Shown here: positions 41,920-49,787 of the stretch, in pieces
Numbering within the stretch: the stretch's first letter is position 1
How the letters are laid out: every line of letters starts with the position of its first letter
DNA from: Prauserella cavernicola
Lineage (GTDB): Bacteria; Actinomycetota; Actinomycetes; Mycobacteriales; Pseudonocardiaceae
DNA: 64,000 nt
Assembly (NCBI RefSeq): GCF_016595675.1
Contig: NZ_JAENJH010000006.1
Coordinates: forward strand, 332,542 to 396,541
Direction of reading: 5' to 3'
The notes under the pieces: generated by a model
The model's input: only the letters and a program-made list of their open reading frames with translations
Told to the model about the DNA's origin: nothing
The model's database searches: none
Made by a program: the position numbers and the translations under genes

Positions 41920-42543
41920 ATGACCATTACACGATTGCCTGCTCGCGCCGGGTCGGGTTCCGGGCCACCGGGCTCGGAGGCCGACGACGAGCGACTACTC
42001 GCCGAGTCGTTCAGTGAGCCGGAGCGGTTCGCCGGGTTGTTCGACCGGCATGCGCCGGTCGTGCACGGCTATCTGGCCCGCAGAGTCGGGCCGCTCGCCG
42101 ACGACCTGCTGAGCGAGACCTTCCTGCTCGCCTTTCGAGGGCGCGACGGCTACGACCCGGCTCGCGGACCCGTGCGTGCCTGGTTGTTCGGCATCGCCAC
42201 GAACCTGGTGCGGCGACACGCCCGCGACGAGGAACGTCGCTACCGCGCGCTGGGCAAGGCCGTGGCGATGTCGACTCCGTCCTCGGGCGAGGTCGACACC
42301 AGTACGGCGGACCGGGTCGACGCACAGGCGGTGAGCGCCGAACTGGCCTCGGCGCTGGGGGCGCTCCCGGAGCAGGATCGGGACGTGCTCCTCCTGTGGG
42401 CCTACCTCCAGCTCCCGTACGCCGAGATCGCGGGAGCACTCGAGATCCCCATCGGCACCGTGCGGTCCCGGCTGCACCGTGCCCGCGCCGCTGTTCGCGC
42501 CCACCTCGGCCCGCGCTGGCTGACGAACGAGGAGTCCGCATGA
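41920..42543 (+). CDS. ECF-type RNA polymerase sigma factor
   Basis: A 207-residue sigma factor. Region 2 is FAGLFDRHAPVVHGYLARRVG and AWLFGIATNLVRRHARDEERRY; region 4 is LASALGALPEQDRDVLLLW with the HTH YAEIAGALEIPIGTVRSRLHRARA. The start is uncertain: ATG at 41920 lies one base after AAGGAG, far too close, while the TTG at 41935 lies 16 bases away; earlier in-frame starts have no ribosome binding site. The stop overlaps the next ATG, tying it to a membrane partner that may act as its anti-sigma. Confidence 0.85.
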   Translation: MTITRLPARAGSGSGPPGSEADDERLLAESFSEPERFAGLFDRHAPVVHGYLARRVGPLADDLLSETFLLAFRGRDGYDPARGPVRAWLFGIATNLVRRHARDEERRYRALGKAVAMSTPSSGEVDTSTADRVDAQAVSAELASALGALPEQDRDVLLLWAYLQLPYAEIAGALEIPIGTVRSRLHRARAAVRAHLGPRWLTNEESA

Positions 42544-43559
42544 CGAAGATCGACGAGTTCAACCTGGTCCGCGAGCACGGCCCGGCCGCGCATAAGCTGT
42601 CCGACGACGTGCTTGCCGGCGCCCGCGCCGAACTGATGAACGAGCTGAGTGCGGCTCCCGCCCTCGACCAGGCCCCGGCGCGCCGCGGGCCGCGGATGAA
42701 GTTCCGCGTGGTGGCGGCTGCCGCGGCCGCTCTGGTCGTCGGGCTCGTGGTCGGTGTCAGCCAGCTCGGCGGGACCGGAACCGAGCAGGCGGGCCCCGGT
42801 TCGCCCAGCCCGATCCGCCTGGTGGAAGCCACGGAGCCGACCCTTCCACCGGAACTGCGGCCGATTCCCGATGGTCTGCAGCTGATCGGTTACTCGGCCG
42901 AGCCGGGGTGGATCGGGCGAGGATACGGTCCCGTGTCGCCGGAATCGGACGACCGCGTCAACGTCCAGACCTCCTGGAACGGGCACAACCCGCAGAACAT
43001 GGGCGTCGACTTCGAGGAGACGTCCTACAACGGACAACCGGCCTACGTCGCCCAGATCGAGTCCACCGAGGGCGAGGGCGCCGGAGACACCTACCGGACG
43101 GCCTACCTGTCGTGGGAGAGCGCGCCCGGCGTGTGGACCGTCGTGACCGGCGACGGGCGGTTCGCGTCCGAGGACGCCGTGCGGACGCTGGCCGACTCGC
43201 TGGTGGCGAGCCGCGACCACGTCAAGCTGACCATCGGCGTCGCGCCCGAGGGCTGGGTTCCGGTCTCGTTCAAGGACGGCGTGACGAGCTACGAGGACCC
43301 GGACTTCTCCGACCGCGAGATCACCGTGAGCCTTCGCGACGGCCTGGACGAGAACTTCGCCGAGGGCAGTGAGGTCCCGGTCGCGGACAGCGGCGAGGCC
43401 ACCGTCAACGGCAAGCCCGCCGACGTGCTGGAGCTGGAGAACGGGGCGTGGATGCTGCAGGCACAGCTGCCCGACGACAGGGCGTTCCTGGTTCAGGCGT
43501 CCGACGACTTCTCCAGGGATCAGGTGGTCGAGCTCGCCGAGGGCGTGTACGCCCCGTAG
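42540..43559 (+). CDS. Membrane-anchored partner of the sigma factor (CU044_5270-like)
   Basis: A 339-residue protein with a cytoplasmic N-terminus (residues 1-55), one membrane helix (VVAAAAAALVVGLVVGVSQL, residues 56-75) and a 260-residue external domain. ECF genes of this type in actinomycetes are often followed by such proteins, which may sense the envelope or act as anti-sigma. No zinc-binding HxxxCxxC of ZAS anti-sigma factors is visible. ATGA overlap gives coupled translation. A strong hairpin follows the stop. Confidence 0.75.
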   Translation: MTKIDEFNLVREHGPAAHKLSDDVLAGARAELMNELSAAPALDQAPARRGPRMKFRVVAAAAAALVVGLVVGVSQLGGTGTEQAGPGSPSPIRLVEATEPTLPPELRPIPDGLQLIGYSAEPGWIGRGYGPVSPESDDRVNVQTSWNGHNPQNMGVDFEETSYNGQPAYVAQIESTEGEGAGDTYRTAYLSWESAPGVWTVVTGDGRFASEDAVRTLADSLVASRDHVKLTIGVAPEGWVPVSFKDGVTSYEDPDFSDREITVSLRDGLDENFAEGSEVPVADSGEATVNGKPADVLELENGAWMLQAQLPDDRAFLVQASDDFSRDQVVELAEGVYAP

Positions 43560-43572
43560 GCGTCGACACCGG

Positions 43573-43609
43573 ACTGCTGGGCCGTGCCGCATCGGCACGG
43601 CCCAGCAGT
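43573..43609 (+). terminator. Terminator hairpin without T tract
   Basis: A 17-bp stem: ACTGCTGGGCCGTGCCG against CGGCACGGCCCAGCAGT with a 3-base loop, 14 bp after the sigma-partner stop. Confidence 0.8.
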
Positions 43610-43750
43610 GTGGCACGGGGACCTCACTCGATCGACGTGTTGATCCCGCCCGACGGAGGCAATCCGCCTCGCCGCGCTGGCGCGGGAGCGTGGTCGCCCT
43701 ATCGTTTCCGGGAGAACGTCCGAGTTCCGCCCGCGCAGCAAGGAGTTGTG

Positions 43751-43924
43751 ATGGACGAGTACGCCGTCGGGGACACCGTGCGCATCACCGGGAGCACGAT
43801 GACCGGCAACGTGGGCACGGTCGTGCACATCGATGCGGCCAGGGAGAAGTACCTGGTCCGTGTCGACGCCGTCACCCAGAACTGGTTCGGTGCCGGCGAT
43901 CTCGAGCGGTTCAGCGCGAACTGA
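43751..43924 (+). CDS. 57-residue SH3/KOW-like protein
   Basis: A small acidic protein starting MDEYAVGDTVRITGS, with TGNVGTVVHIDA and KYLVRVDAVTQNWFGAGDLERF. The spaced GDxV, GxVG and YxVR elements resemble KOW/SH3-type beta barrels. AAGGAG lies five bases before the ATG. It is preceded by the terminator at 43573 and has its own AT-rich upstream stretch. No function known. Confidence 0.6.
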   Translation: MDEYAVGDTVRITGSTMTGNVGTVVHIDAAREKYLVRVDAVTQNWFGAGDLERFSAN

Positions 43925-43944
43925 TCGACCGGTGGCGGCCCTGG

Positions 43945-44532
43945 CTACCCGCCGGGGAGTTCACCGTCGTAGCGCGTGATGACCCGTGCGGAGCGCGCTT
44001 GTCCTGGCCAGAGCACGACGAGATATCGGTCGTGGCCGTCGCGCCCGTCGCCGGAGATGGTGTCGAGGCCGCGGTAGTAGACGCGGGCGGTGTACTCGCC
44101 GGGCGGGATGTCGGTGCGGGGGATGCGCTCGGTGCGGTCGCTGGACGAGACGATGATCCGGCCGGTCGGGGCGCGTAGGCCGCCTTCGGCGACGTGGTCC
44201 CAGCCCGCGGTTTCACGGTCGGGTTCGGCGACGCTGACCTCGAGAGCGACGGGAACGGTCGTCCTGCGGGCCGTGCCGACGCCGAGCACGTCCTGTTCGG
44301 TTGCGACGAGGTTGTCGATCAGCTCGCCGGCGAACTCGTCCGACAGGTCCGGGCGCAGCGAGTCGTCCTGGACGAGGAAGTAGTTGTAGTCGGCGAAGAC
44401 CGCGAGGTCCGCGTGAACGAGGCGTCCCGGCTCACTGTGGCTCGGGGGAGTGAGCGAGTCGCCTGCGGAACGGACCGCCTGCCCGGCGTCGCGGGCAGGC
44501 GGTCCGTGTGTCACCTCGACGGGATCACGCAT
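43945..44532 (-). CDS. Conserved hypothetical protein with an ill-defined start
   Basis: The frame encodes up to 195 residues. The part that looks like a conserved actinobacterial family starts near 44421 (HADLAVFADYNYFLVQDD) and contains VATEQDVLGVGTARRTTVPVALEV, IPPGEYTARVYYRGLDTISGD and YLVVLWPGQ. From memory, relatives begin close to this HADLAVFADY stretch, but here the codon before it is GTT, not GTG or ATG. The only standard start, ATG at 44532, overlaps the ABC permease stop and puts a 16-bp hairpin inside the reading frame. The gene may use a rare start or be decaying. Confidence 0.55.
   Translation of the reverse strand: MRDPVEVTHGPPARDAGQAVRSAGDSLTPPSHSEPGRLVHADLAVFADYNYFLVQDDSLRPDLSDEFAGELIDNLVATEQDVLGVGTARRTTVPVALEVSVAEPDRETAGWDHVAEGGLRAPTGRIIVSSSDRTERIPRTDIPPGEYTARVYYRGLDTISGDGRDGHDRYLVVLWPGQARSARVITRYDGELPGG
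44470..44507 (-). terminator. Terminator of the ABC transporter operon
   Basis: Perfect 16-bp stem ACGGACCGCCTGCCCG / CGGGCAGGCGGTCCGT with a 6-base loop, 18 bp beyond the permease stop. Confidence 0.8.
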
Positions 44533-45262
44533 CCCGCTTCTTGGCCACCGCGACGGCCAGCACCATCGCGACCACCGCGATGCCGGCGAAGTAGGCCAGC
44601 GCCCAGCCCGGGCTCAGCGGAGAGGTCGACGTCGCCGGGTCACCGTTGCCACCGCTGCCGCTGATGAACCGGTCCGCGACGTTGAACGGAAGCCAGGCGT
44701 AGATCTTGTCCCCGATGTCGGGGATCACCCTGACCAGGCTCTCCACCGCCAGCATGTAGATCAGCAGCAGGGATACCGCACCCGCGCTCTGGCGGACGAC
44801 GATGCCCACCGCCACCGCGATGACCGCGGCGAGACCGTAGACCAGGCTGATGCCCGCGACGTTGATCCACTTGGCCGTGGTGTCCAGCGCGAGGTTGCCC
44901 TCGGGCTGCAGCAGCGTCGCCACCGCCCAGGAACCGAAGCCGGCCACCAGACCGATGAAGGTGGCGAGCAGACCGACGACCACCGCCTTGGCCGTGAGCG
45001 CGGCGCCCCGGCGCGGGACGGCCTGGAACGTGGTGCGGATGGTGCCGAAGCGGTACTCGGTGGTCACCGCGAGTGCGGCGAGCACCATGACCACGGCCAT
45101 GCCGAAGCTGTAGCCGGCCTGACTGGTCGACACGGTGATGGATTCGGCGGTGGCGCCCATCAACGCCGCCAGGCCGATGGTGACGACCAGCGCGACGAGC
45201 ATGCACCACCACGGCGAGCGGGTGGTGAACAGCTTGATGCGTTCGACTGCGAGCAGTGTCAT
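44525..45262 (-). CDS. ABC transporter permease (ABC-2 type)
   Basis: A 245-residue inner-membrane protein with six predicted helices and no N-terminal signal (MTLLAVERIKLFTTRSPWW). The cytoplasmic segment TTEYRFGTIRTTFQAVPRR between helices 2 and 3 is typical of ABC-2 permeases in drug, bacitracin-type or daunorubicin-type exporters. It follows the ATP-binding gene by 19 bp. The substrate is unknown. AAGGAA lies nine bases before the ATG. Confidence 0.88.
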   Translation of the reverse strand: MTLLAVERIKLFTTRSPWWCMLVALVVTIGLAALMGATAESITVSTSQAGYSFGMAVVMVLAALAVTTEYRFGTIRTTFQAVPRRGAALTAKAVVVGLLATFIGLVAGFGSWAVATLLQPEGNLALDTTAKWINVAGISLVYGLAAVIAVAVGIVVRQSAGAVSLLLIYMLAVESLVRVIPDIGDKIYAWLPFNVADRFISGSGGNGDPATSTSPLSPGWALAYFAGIAVVAMVLAVAVAKKRDA

Positions 45263-45281
45263 TGTTGCCGTTCCTTCGAGA

Positions 45282-46223
45282 TCAGTTGGTGCCCGACGCC
45301 AGCACCTGGCCGGGTGCCTCGTCCAGGTCGCTGTGGTACTGCACCGAGTCGCCGGTGATCTGCATGAAAGCCTGCTCCAGCGAGCCCTGCTGCGGGCTCA
45401 GCTCGTGCAGGACGACGTTGTGGGCCGCTGCCGTCTCGCCGATGTTCGCACTGTCCATACCGGACACGATGATCGCGTCGTCCACCTCGTGGACCGTCGC
45501 TCCCGCGTCGGTGAGCGCGCCGCGCAGCCGCTGCAGGTGGGGGCTGCGCACCCGGACGGCGTCGTCGGACGCCCTGGCCACGAACTCGTCGGTGGTGCTC
45601 TGTGAGATCAGCTTGCCCCTGCCGATCACCACCAGCTCACTGGCCGTCAACGCCATCTCGGACAGCAGGTGGCTGGACACGAACACGGTCCGGCCCTCGT
45701 CGGCGAGCCGGTGCATGAGATTCCTGATCCACAGGATGCCCTCGGGGTCGAGTCCGTTGACGGGCTCGTCGAACATCAGGATCTCCGGATCGCCGAGTAG
45801 CGCGCTCGCGATACCGAGGCGCTGCGACATCCCGAGGGAGAAACCGCCGACGCGCTTGCCCGCCACAGCGGTGAGGCCGACGGCGTCGAGCACCTCGTCG
45901 ATCCGCTTGGCCTGAATTCGGTTGGAACGGGCCATCCAGGCCAGGTGCGCCCGCGCGGAGCGGTTGGGGTGCACCCACCTCGGGTCCACCAGCGCGCCGA
46001 CCTTGCGCAGTGGGTACTTCAGGTCCTGGTAGATCTTGCCGTCGATGCGGATCTGCCCGGAGGTGGGGTTGTCCAGGCCGAGGGCCATGCGCATGGTCGT
46101 CGACTTGCCCGCACCGTTCGGGCCGAGGAAGCCGGTGACCTTGCCCGGCTTGACACTGAACGACAGGTTGTCCACCGCGACCGTGTTGCCGTATCGCTTG
46201 GTGAGGCTGACCGCCTCGATCAT
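45282..46223 (-). CDS. ABC transporter ATP-binding protein
   Basis: A 313-residue ATPase of the drug-export (DRA/CcmA-like) type. Walker A GPNGAGKST (about residues 35-43), Q-loop DNPTSGQIRIDGK region, signature FSLGMSQRLGIASALLGDPE, Walker B LMFDEPVNGLDPEG and H-loop SSHLLSEM. The C-terminal 90 residues form the accessory domain of exporter ATPases. AGGAGGA precedes the ATG. It pairs with the permease gene at 44525. Confidence 0.92.
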   Translation of the reverse strand: MIEAVSLTKRYGNTVAVDNLSFSVKPGKVTGFLGPNGAGKSTTMRMALGLDNPTSGQIRIDGKIYQDLKYPLRKVGALVDPRWVHPNRSARAHLAWMARSNRIQAKRIDEVLDAVGLTAVAGKRVGGFSLGMSQRLGIASALLGDPEILMFDEPVNGLDPEGILWIRNLMHRLADEGRTVFVSSHLLSEMALTASELVVIGRGKLISQSTTDEFVARASDDAVRVRSPHLQRLRGALTDAGATVHEVDDAIIVSGMDSANIGETAAAHNVVLHELSPQQGSLEQAFMQITGDSVQYHSDLDEAPGQVLASGTN

Positions 46224-46453
46224 GTCTCCTCCTGTAGCCGACGCCGGCCAGTGCAGTCATCCGATGGTTGCTCGACGGCGAGCGCCGACGATGCTAGGAC
46301 GTACTGTGGCTCGAATGAGCGACCCGATGGGGATGATCAAGGAACTTTCGCTCAAACGAGTTGACGGTGTCCCAAGGGCATGGTTCGCGGTGTGCGAGTC
46401 ATCGAACTGCCCGTTGTGGACTGTCCCAGGTGTACCGACGCCACCCGATCCGG
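46224..46453. other. Intergenic region, no supported gene
   Basis: 230 bp. A 69-codon plus-strand frame (46315-46524) with a pair of cysteines overlaps the VOC gene; it has no ribosome binding site and I do not accept it. Confidence 0.4.
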
Positions 46454-46828
46454 CTACGTGCCCGAACGTCGTCCCAGTACCTGGTTCAGCACCTCGTCGT
46501 TCCACTGGAGATACTCGACGGTGACGCCGCCGTGTCGCACGTAGTAGCCACGGCCGGTCTGCGCGACGAACCTGCTCACGATCTCGGCGCCGTGTTCGAC
46601 GAGCTCGGAGACCGTCGCGTCCACGTCGTCGACGATGAGTGGTCCGAGTCCGTGGCGGTAGTTCTCGCTGTCGCCCGCGATCAGCAGCACGTCTCCGATG
46701 GCGGCGAGTTCGAAGCCCTCGAACCGGAACCGGAGATCGGCCTTCCGGCCATGGAGGTTCTCGAACCAGGGCAACGCCTCCTCGATGTTCTCGACGAACT
46801 CGCGGGCGTAGGTCTTCAGGATGGTCAT
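46454..46828 (-). CDS. VOC-family (glyoxalase-like) protein
   Basis: A 124-residue vicinal-oxygen-chelate protein: ILKTYAREFVENIEEALPWFENLHG, RFEGFELAAIGDVLLIAG, GPLIVDDVDATVSELVEHG and VRHGGVTVEYLQW. ATG at 46828; a GTG a few codons earlier is possible and the ribosome binding site is weak. It lies 80 bp downstream of a LysR gene on the same strand. Probably binds a small compound; no metal triad is clear. Confidence 0.75.
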   Translation of the reverse strand: MTILKTYAREFVENIEEALPWFENLHGRKADLRFRFEGFELAAIGDVLLIAGDSENYRHGLGPLIVDDVDATVSELVEHGAEIVSRFVAQTGRGYYVRHGGVTVEYLQWNDEVLNQVLGRRSGT

Positions 46829-46908
46829 GCCGACCACCAGACCAGGAACGCGGCCGCTCGTGCGGCCCGATACCGGATCGTCCGCGCCGTGATACTCCGG
46901 CGGTATCG

Positions 46909-47832
46909 CTAGGCGCGGCCGAGAGCCGTGAGCCGGTCGCCCACTCCCTCGCAGTGAGCGGCCGTCGTGGCGAGGAACGCGCCGAGCGCGGGCGAATCGT
47001 CGGTGCGGCGAAAGCTCAGGCACATGTCCGGCAGCCGGACCGGTGGGTCCACCTCCACGACCCGGGTCTCGGCGCGTGCCAGTGACCGGGCGCTCGCCGG
47101 TAGCAGTCCGACGCCGGCGTCGCAGGCGACGAGGCCGACGATCGTGTGCACGTCGCGCGCACGGGTCACCTGGGCTCGCCCGCCCCGTCCGTCGAGGACT
47201 CCGGCGAGTGCGGCGGCGACCGCGGGCTCGTCGTGGTCGGACACGGTGACCACCGGCTGGCCTCGCAGCTGGTCCGGCTCGATCGCCGGGCGGGTGGCGA
47301 ACGCGTGGGCCCGGTGGCACATCACGACGAGGTTGTCGGAACAGATCGGAATCGACACCAGCCGCTCGGCGCCAGAGCCCGCGGGGCCACCCCGGCAGAC
47401 GGCGACGTCGATCTCCCCGGCCAGCAGCGCGGCGGCGCAGTCCGAACTCGAGAGTTCACGTGCTTCCAGGACCACGCCCGGATGGGACGCGCGGAACCTC
47501 GCCAGCAGCGACGGCAGCAGCGCGACCAGCGCCGACCCGACGAAACCCAGGCGCAGCACCCCGGACTGTCCGCGCGCGGCACGGCGTGCCGCGCCGGTCG
47601 CCGTCTCGACCTGACGCAGGATCTCCCGCGCGTGGTCGAGCCACACGGCCCCGGCGGCTGTCACCCGAACGCCCTGTGGGGTGCGGTCGAACAGCCGCAC
47701 CTCGAGCTCCTCCTCCAACGCGGCGACGTGCCGGGACAAGGGAGGCTGCGCCATGCCGAGCGCACGCGCGGCTCTGCCGAAGTGGCCGTGGCGCTCGATC
47801 TCGAGTGCGAAGCGCAGGTGACGTAGCTCCAT
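46909..47832 (-). CDS. LysR-family transcriptional regulator
   Basis: A 307-residue LysR regulator: HTH HFGRAARALGMAQPPLSRHVAALEEELEVRLFDRTPQ (helices around residues 17-54), then a periplasmic-binding-like effector domain with ELSSSDCAAALLAGEIDVAVCRGGP. The nearest divergent gene is the phosphotransferase at 47926, its possible target; the VOC gene downstream may be another. Confidence 0.88.
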   Translation of the reverse strand: MELRHLRFALEIERHGHFGRAARALGMAQPPLSRHVAALEEELEVRLFDRTPQGVRVTAAGAVWLDHAREILRQVETATGAARRAARGQSGVLRLGFVGSALVALLPSLLARFRASHPGVVLEARELSSSDCAAALLAGEIDVAVCRGGPAGSGAERLVSIPICSDNLVVMCHRAHAFATRPAIEPDQLRGQPVVTVSDHDEPAVAAALAGVLDGRGGRAQVTRARDVHTIVGLVACDAGVGLLPASARSLARAETRVVEVDPPVRLPDMCLSFRRTDDSPALGAFLATTAAHCEGVGDRLTALGRA

Positions 47833-47925
47833 CGTTTCTCACTCCGCGGGGTCAGGGAAGACGCTCTCTCGATGGACGAGCAGGCCACCGTGGAAATTCC
47901 CGCGAGAGCCGTGGTTGGCTCTGGC

Positions 47926-48813
47926 ATGACCGAGTTCAGATACGAGCCGGACCTGGTTCGAGCGCTGCTGCGCGAACAGCATCCGGATCTCGCGGACCTC
48001 GAGCTCCGGGACGTCGCCGGTGGCTGGGACAACCAGCAGTGGCGGCTCGGGACGACGCTGGCCGTTCGCCTGCCGCGCACCGAGCGCGCTCCGTCCCTGC
48101 TGCGGATCGAGCAGGAGTGGCTGCCCGTGCTGGCCGAGCGCCTGCCGCTGCCGACGCCGGTCCCCGTGCGCATCGGCGAACCCTCGGCGCTGTTCGCGCA
48201 CACCTGGACGATCACGCGCTGGGTGGAGGGCGAACCGGCGGACCGCGCTCCGATCACCCGGCCCGGCGCCGCCGAGGTGCTCGCGGAGTTTCTGACGGCT
48301 CTGCACCAGCGGGCGCCTGTGCACGCCCCGCGCAGCTCGACGCGCGGCATCCCGTTGGCCGCGTTCCGGGACGAGTTCACGCGCTCGGTGTCGGTCCTGG
48401 TCGACGACGAGCGCGCCGCCGCGGCCCGCGAGGTCTGGGAGCAGGCGCTCGCGGCGCCCGCGTGGGACGGGGCGCCGACCTGGCTGCACGGCGATCTGCA
48501 CCCCGCGAACGTGGTCGTGGGGGAGGGGACGCTGTCCGGCGTGATCGACTTCGGTGACATGTGCGCGGGTGACCCCGCGACCGACCTGTCCGCGGCCTGG
48601 ATCCTGCTGCCCGCGGGCGCGGCGGACCGGTTCTTCGACGCCTACGCGCACGCGGACCCGGCCGCCCTCGCGCGGGCCCGGGGCTGGGCCGTCCTGCGAG
48701 CCCTGAACCTCATCAGCATCGGACGTAACGGCAGGCTCGGTCTGCCCGGCGGCAAGCCGACGTGGGAACCGGCGGGCCGAGCCGCGCTCGACCGCGCCGT
48801 CGCCGTGAACTGA
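47926..48813 (+). CDS. Aminoglycoside phosphotransferase-family kinase
   Basis: A 295-residue APH-fold kinase: N-lobe VAGGWDNQQWRLGTTLAVRLPRTE with the ATP-contact WDN, catalytic LHGDLHPANVVV (about residues 186-197) and IDFGDMCAGDPATDLS. Members phosphorylate aminoglycosides or other alcohols; here LPLPTPVPVRIG and the WTITRWVEGEP linker resemble environmental APH proteins of unknown substrate. ATG at 47926 begins like relatives; the ATG at 47872 adds 18 residues and has only a distant AGGGAAG. Not linked to acyl-CoA genes. Confidence 0.82.
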   Translation: MTEFRYEPDLVRALLREQHPDLADLELRDVAGGWDNQQWRLGTTLAVRLPRTERAPSLLRIEQEWLPVLAERLPLPTPVPVRIGEPSALFAHTWTITRWVEGEPADRAPITRPGAAEVLAEFLTALHQRAPVHAPRSSTRGIPLAAFRDEFTRSVSVLVDDERAAAAREVWEQALAAPAWDGAPTWLHGDLHPANVVVGEGTLSGVIDFGDMCAGDPATDLSAAWILLPAGAADRFFDAYAHADPAALARARGWAVLRALNLISIGRNGRLGLPGGKPTWEPAGRAALDRAVAVN

Positions 48814-48828
48814 CCATTCGCGGTCAGT

Positions 48829-49194
48829 TCACTCCAGGTCGAACGTGCGCCGAGCGCGCTCGATTTCCGGCAGGTTCGTCGCGGCCCAGGCCAGGAGGAC
48901 CTCGACGGGATCCCTGAGCGTCTTGCCGAGCGGGGTGATCCGGTACTCGACGGCGACGGGCCGGGAACTGAGGAGCACGCGTTCGACGATGCCGTTGCGT
49001 TCCAGCCGCCGCAGCGTCGAGGTGAGCGACTTCTGCGTCACCGCGGGAATGGCGCGGCGCAGCTCGTTGAAGCGGCAGGGTCGCTCGCAGAGCTCGTTGA
49101 GGATGCTCAGCGACCATTTGTCCAGCACCTGGTCGAGGAGCTCGCGGTGCGGTGCCGAGATCCTGAGCTCGTCGTGATCGTGCGCGGTATCCAT
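48829..49194 (-). CDS. HxlR-family transcriptional regulator
   Basis: A 121-residue HxlR-type winged helix: HRELLDQVLDKWSLSILNELCERPCRFNELRRAIPAVTQKSLTSTLRRLERNG (split here into LDKWSLSILNELCE and TQKSLTSTLRRLERNG), wing IVERVLLSSRPVAVEYRITPLG. It lacks the early cysteine seen in the other two HxlR proteins, so sensing may differ. Divergent from the RidA gene at 49277, its likely target. Confidence 0.88.
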   Translation of the reverse strand: MDTAHDHDELRISAPHRELLDQVLDKWSLSILNELCERPCRFNELRRAIPAVTQKSLTSTLRRLERNGIVERVLLSSRPVAVEYRITPLGKTLRDPVEVLLAWAATNLPEIERARRTFDLE

Positions 49195-49276
49195 GCCGAT
49201 ACCTGGCCTCCTTGAAGTGCCCTTTCGGTACCAGGTAGCAAGGGTATACCTAGTCGGAACTCGAGAGGAGCCCTCG

Positions 49277-49687
49277 ATGTCTGTGCACCGCTTCACACCG
49301 GACGGGATGCTGCAGCCCGCGCCGTACCACCATGTCGCCGTCGGCACGGGGACGCGGCACGTGCACGTCAGCGGCCAGGTCGCGCGTACCGGAGACGGCG
49401 CGCCCGTCGCTCCCGGCGATCTCGCAGGGCAGGTCGCGTACGTGCTGAGCAACACCGCGCAGGGCCTGGCGGGCGCGGGTGCCACGTTCGACGACGTCCT
49501 GCGGCTGACGTTCTACGTCACAGACTGGGAGCCGGAGAAGCTCGGCGCCTTCATGGAGGGCGTGGAGCGGGCGACCCAGGAGCTCGGCCTCCCGCAGCCG
49601 ATGCCGCCCGCCTCGCTGATCGGGGTCGACCACCTCTTCGAACCGGACGTGCTCGTTGAGGTGGAAGCCGTCGCGATACTGGACTGA
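49277..49687 (+). CDS. RidA/YjgF-family protein
   Basis: A 136-residue RidA-like protein: YHHVAVGTGTRHVHVSGQVARTGDG at the start, then LSNTAQGLAGAGATFDDVLRLTFYVTDW and PASLIGVDHLFEPDVLVEVEAVA. Enamine/imine deaminases have a conserved Arg at the position that here reads PASLIGVD, so the deaminase arginine (usually in TxV) appears to be lost and the function may differ. GAGAGGAG precedes the ATG by 6 nt. A hairpin follows its stop. Confidence 0.88.
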   Translation: MSVHRFTPDGMLQPAPYHHVAVGTGTRHVHVSGQVARTGDGAPVAPGDLAGQVAYVLSNTAQGLAGAGATFDDVLRLTFYVTDWEPEKLGAFMEGVERATQELGLPQPMPPASLIGVDHLFEPDVLVEVEAVAILD

Positions 49688-49700
49688 CCGCGCCTCCTCG

Positions 49701-49732
49701 GCCCGATGGCAGGTCGCGGTCAGCCATCGGGC
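49701..49732 (+). terminator. Hairpin terminator after the RidA gene
   Basis: Perfect 10-bp arms GCCCGATGGC and GCCATCGGGC with a 12-base loop, no T tract. Confidence 0.55.
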
Positions 49733-49787
49733 GTCCCGGCCGGGAGACCCGATATCGTCGCCACCACGCCCCGGCCGGACAGCGACG

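Noticed and set aside
46315..46524. 69-codon plus-strand frame with CESSNC-type cysteines
   Set aside because: No ribosome binding site, overlaps the VOC gene end and has no recognised family.
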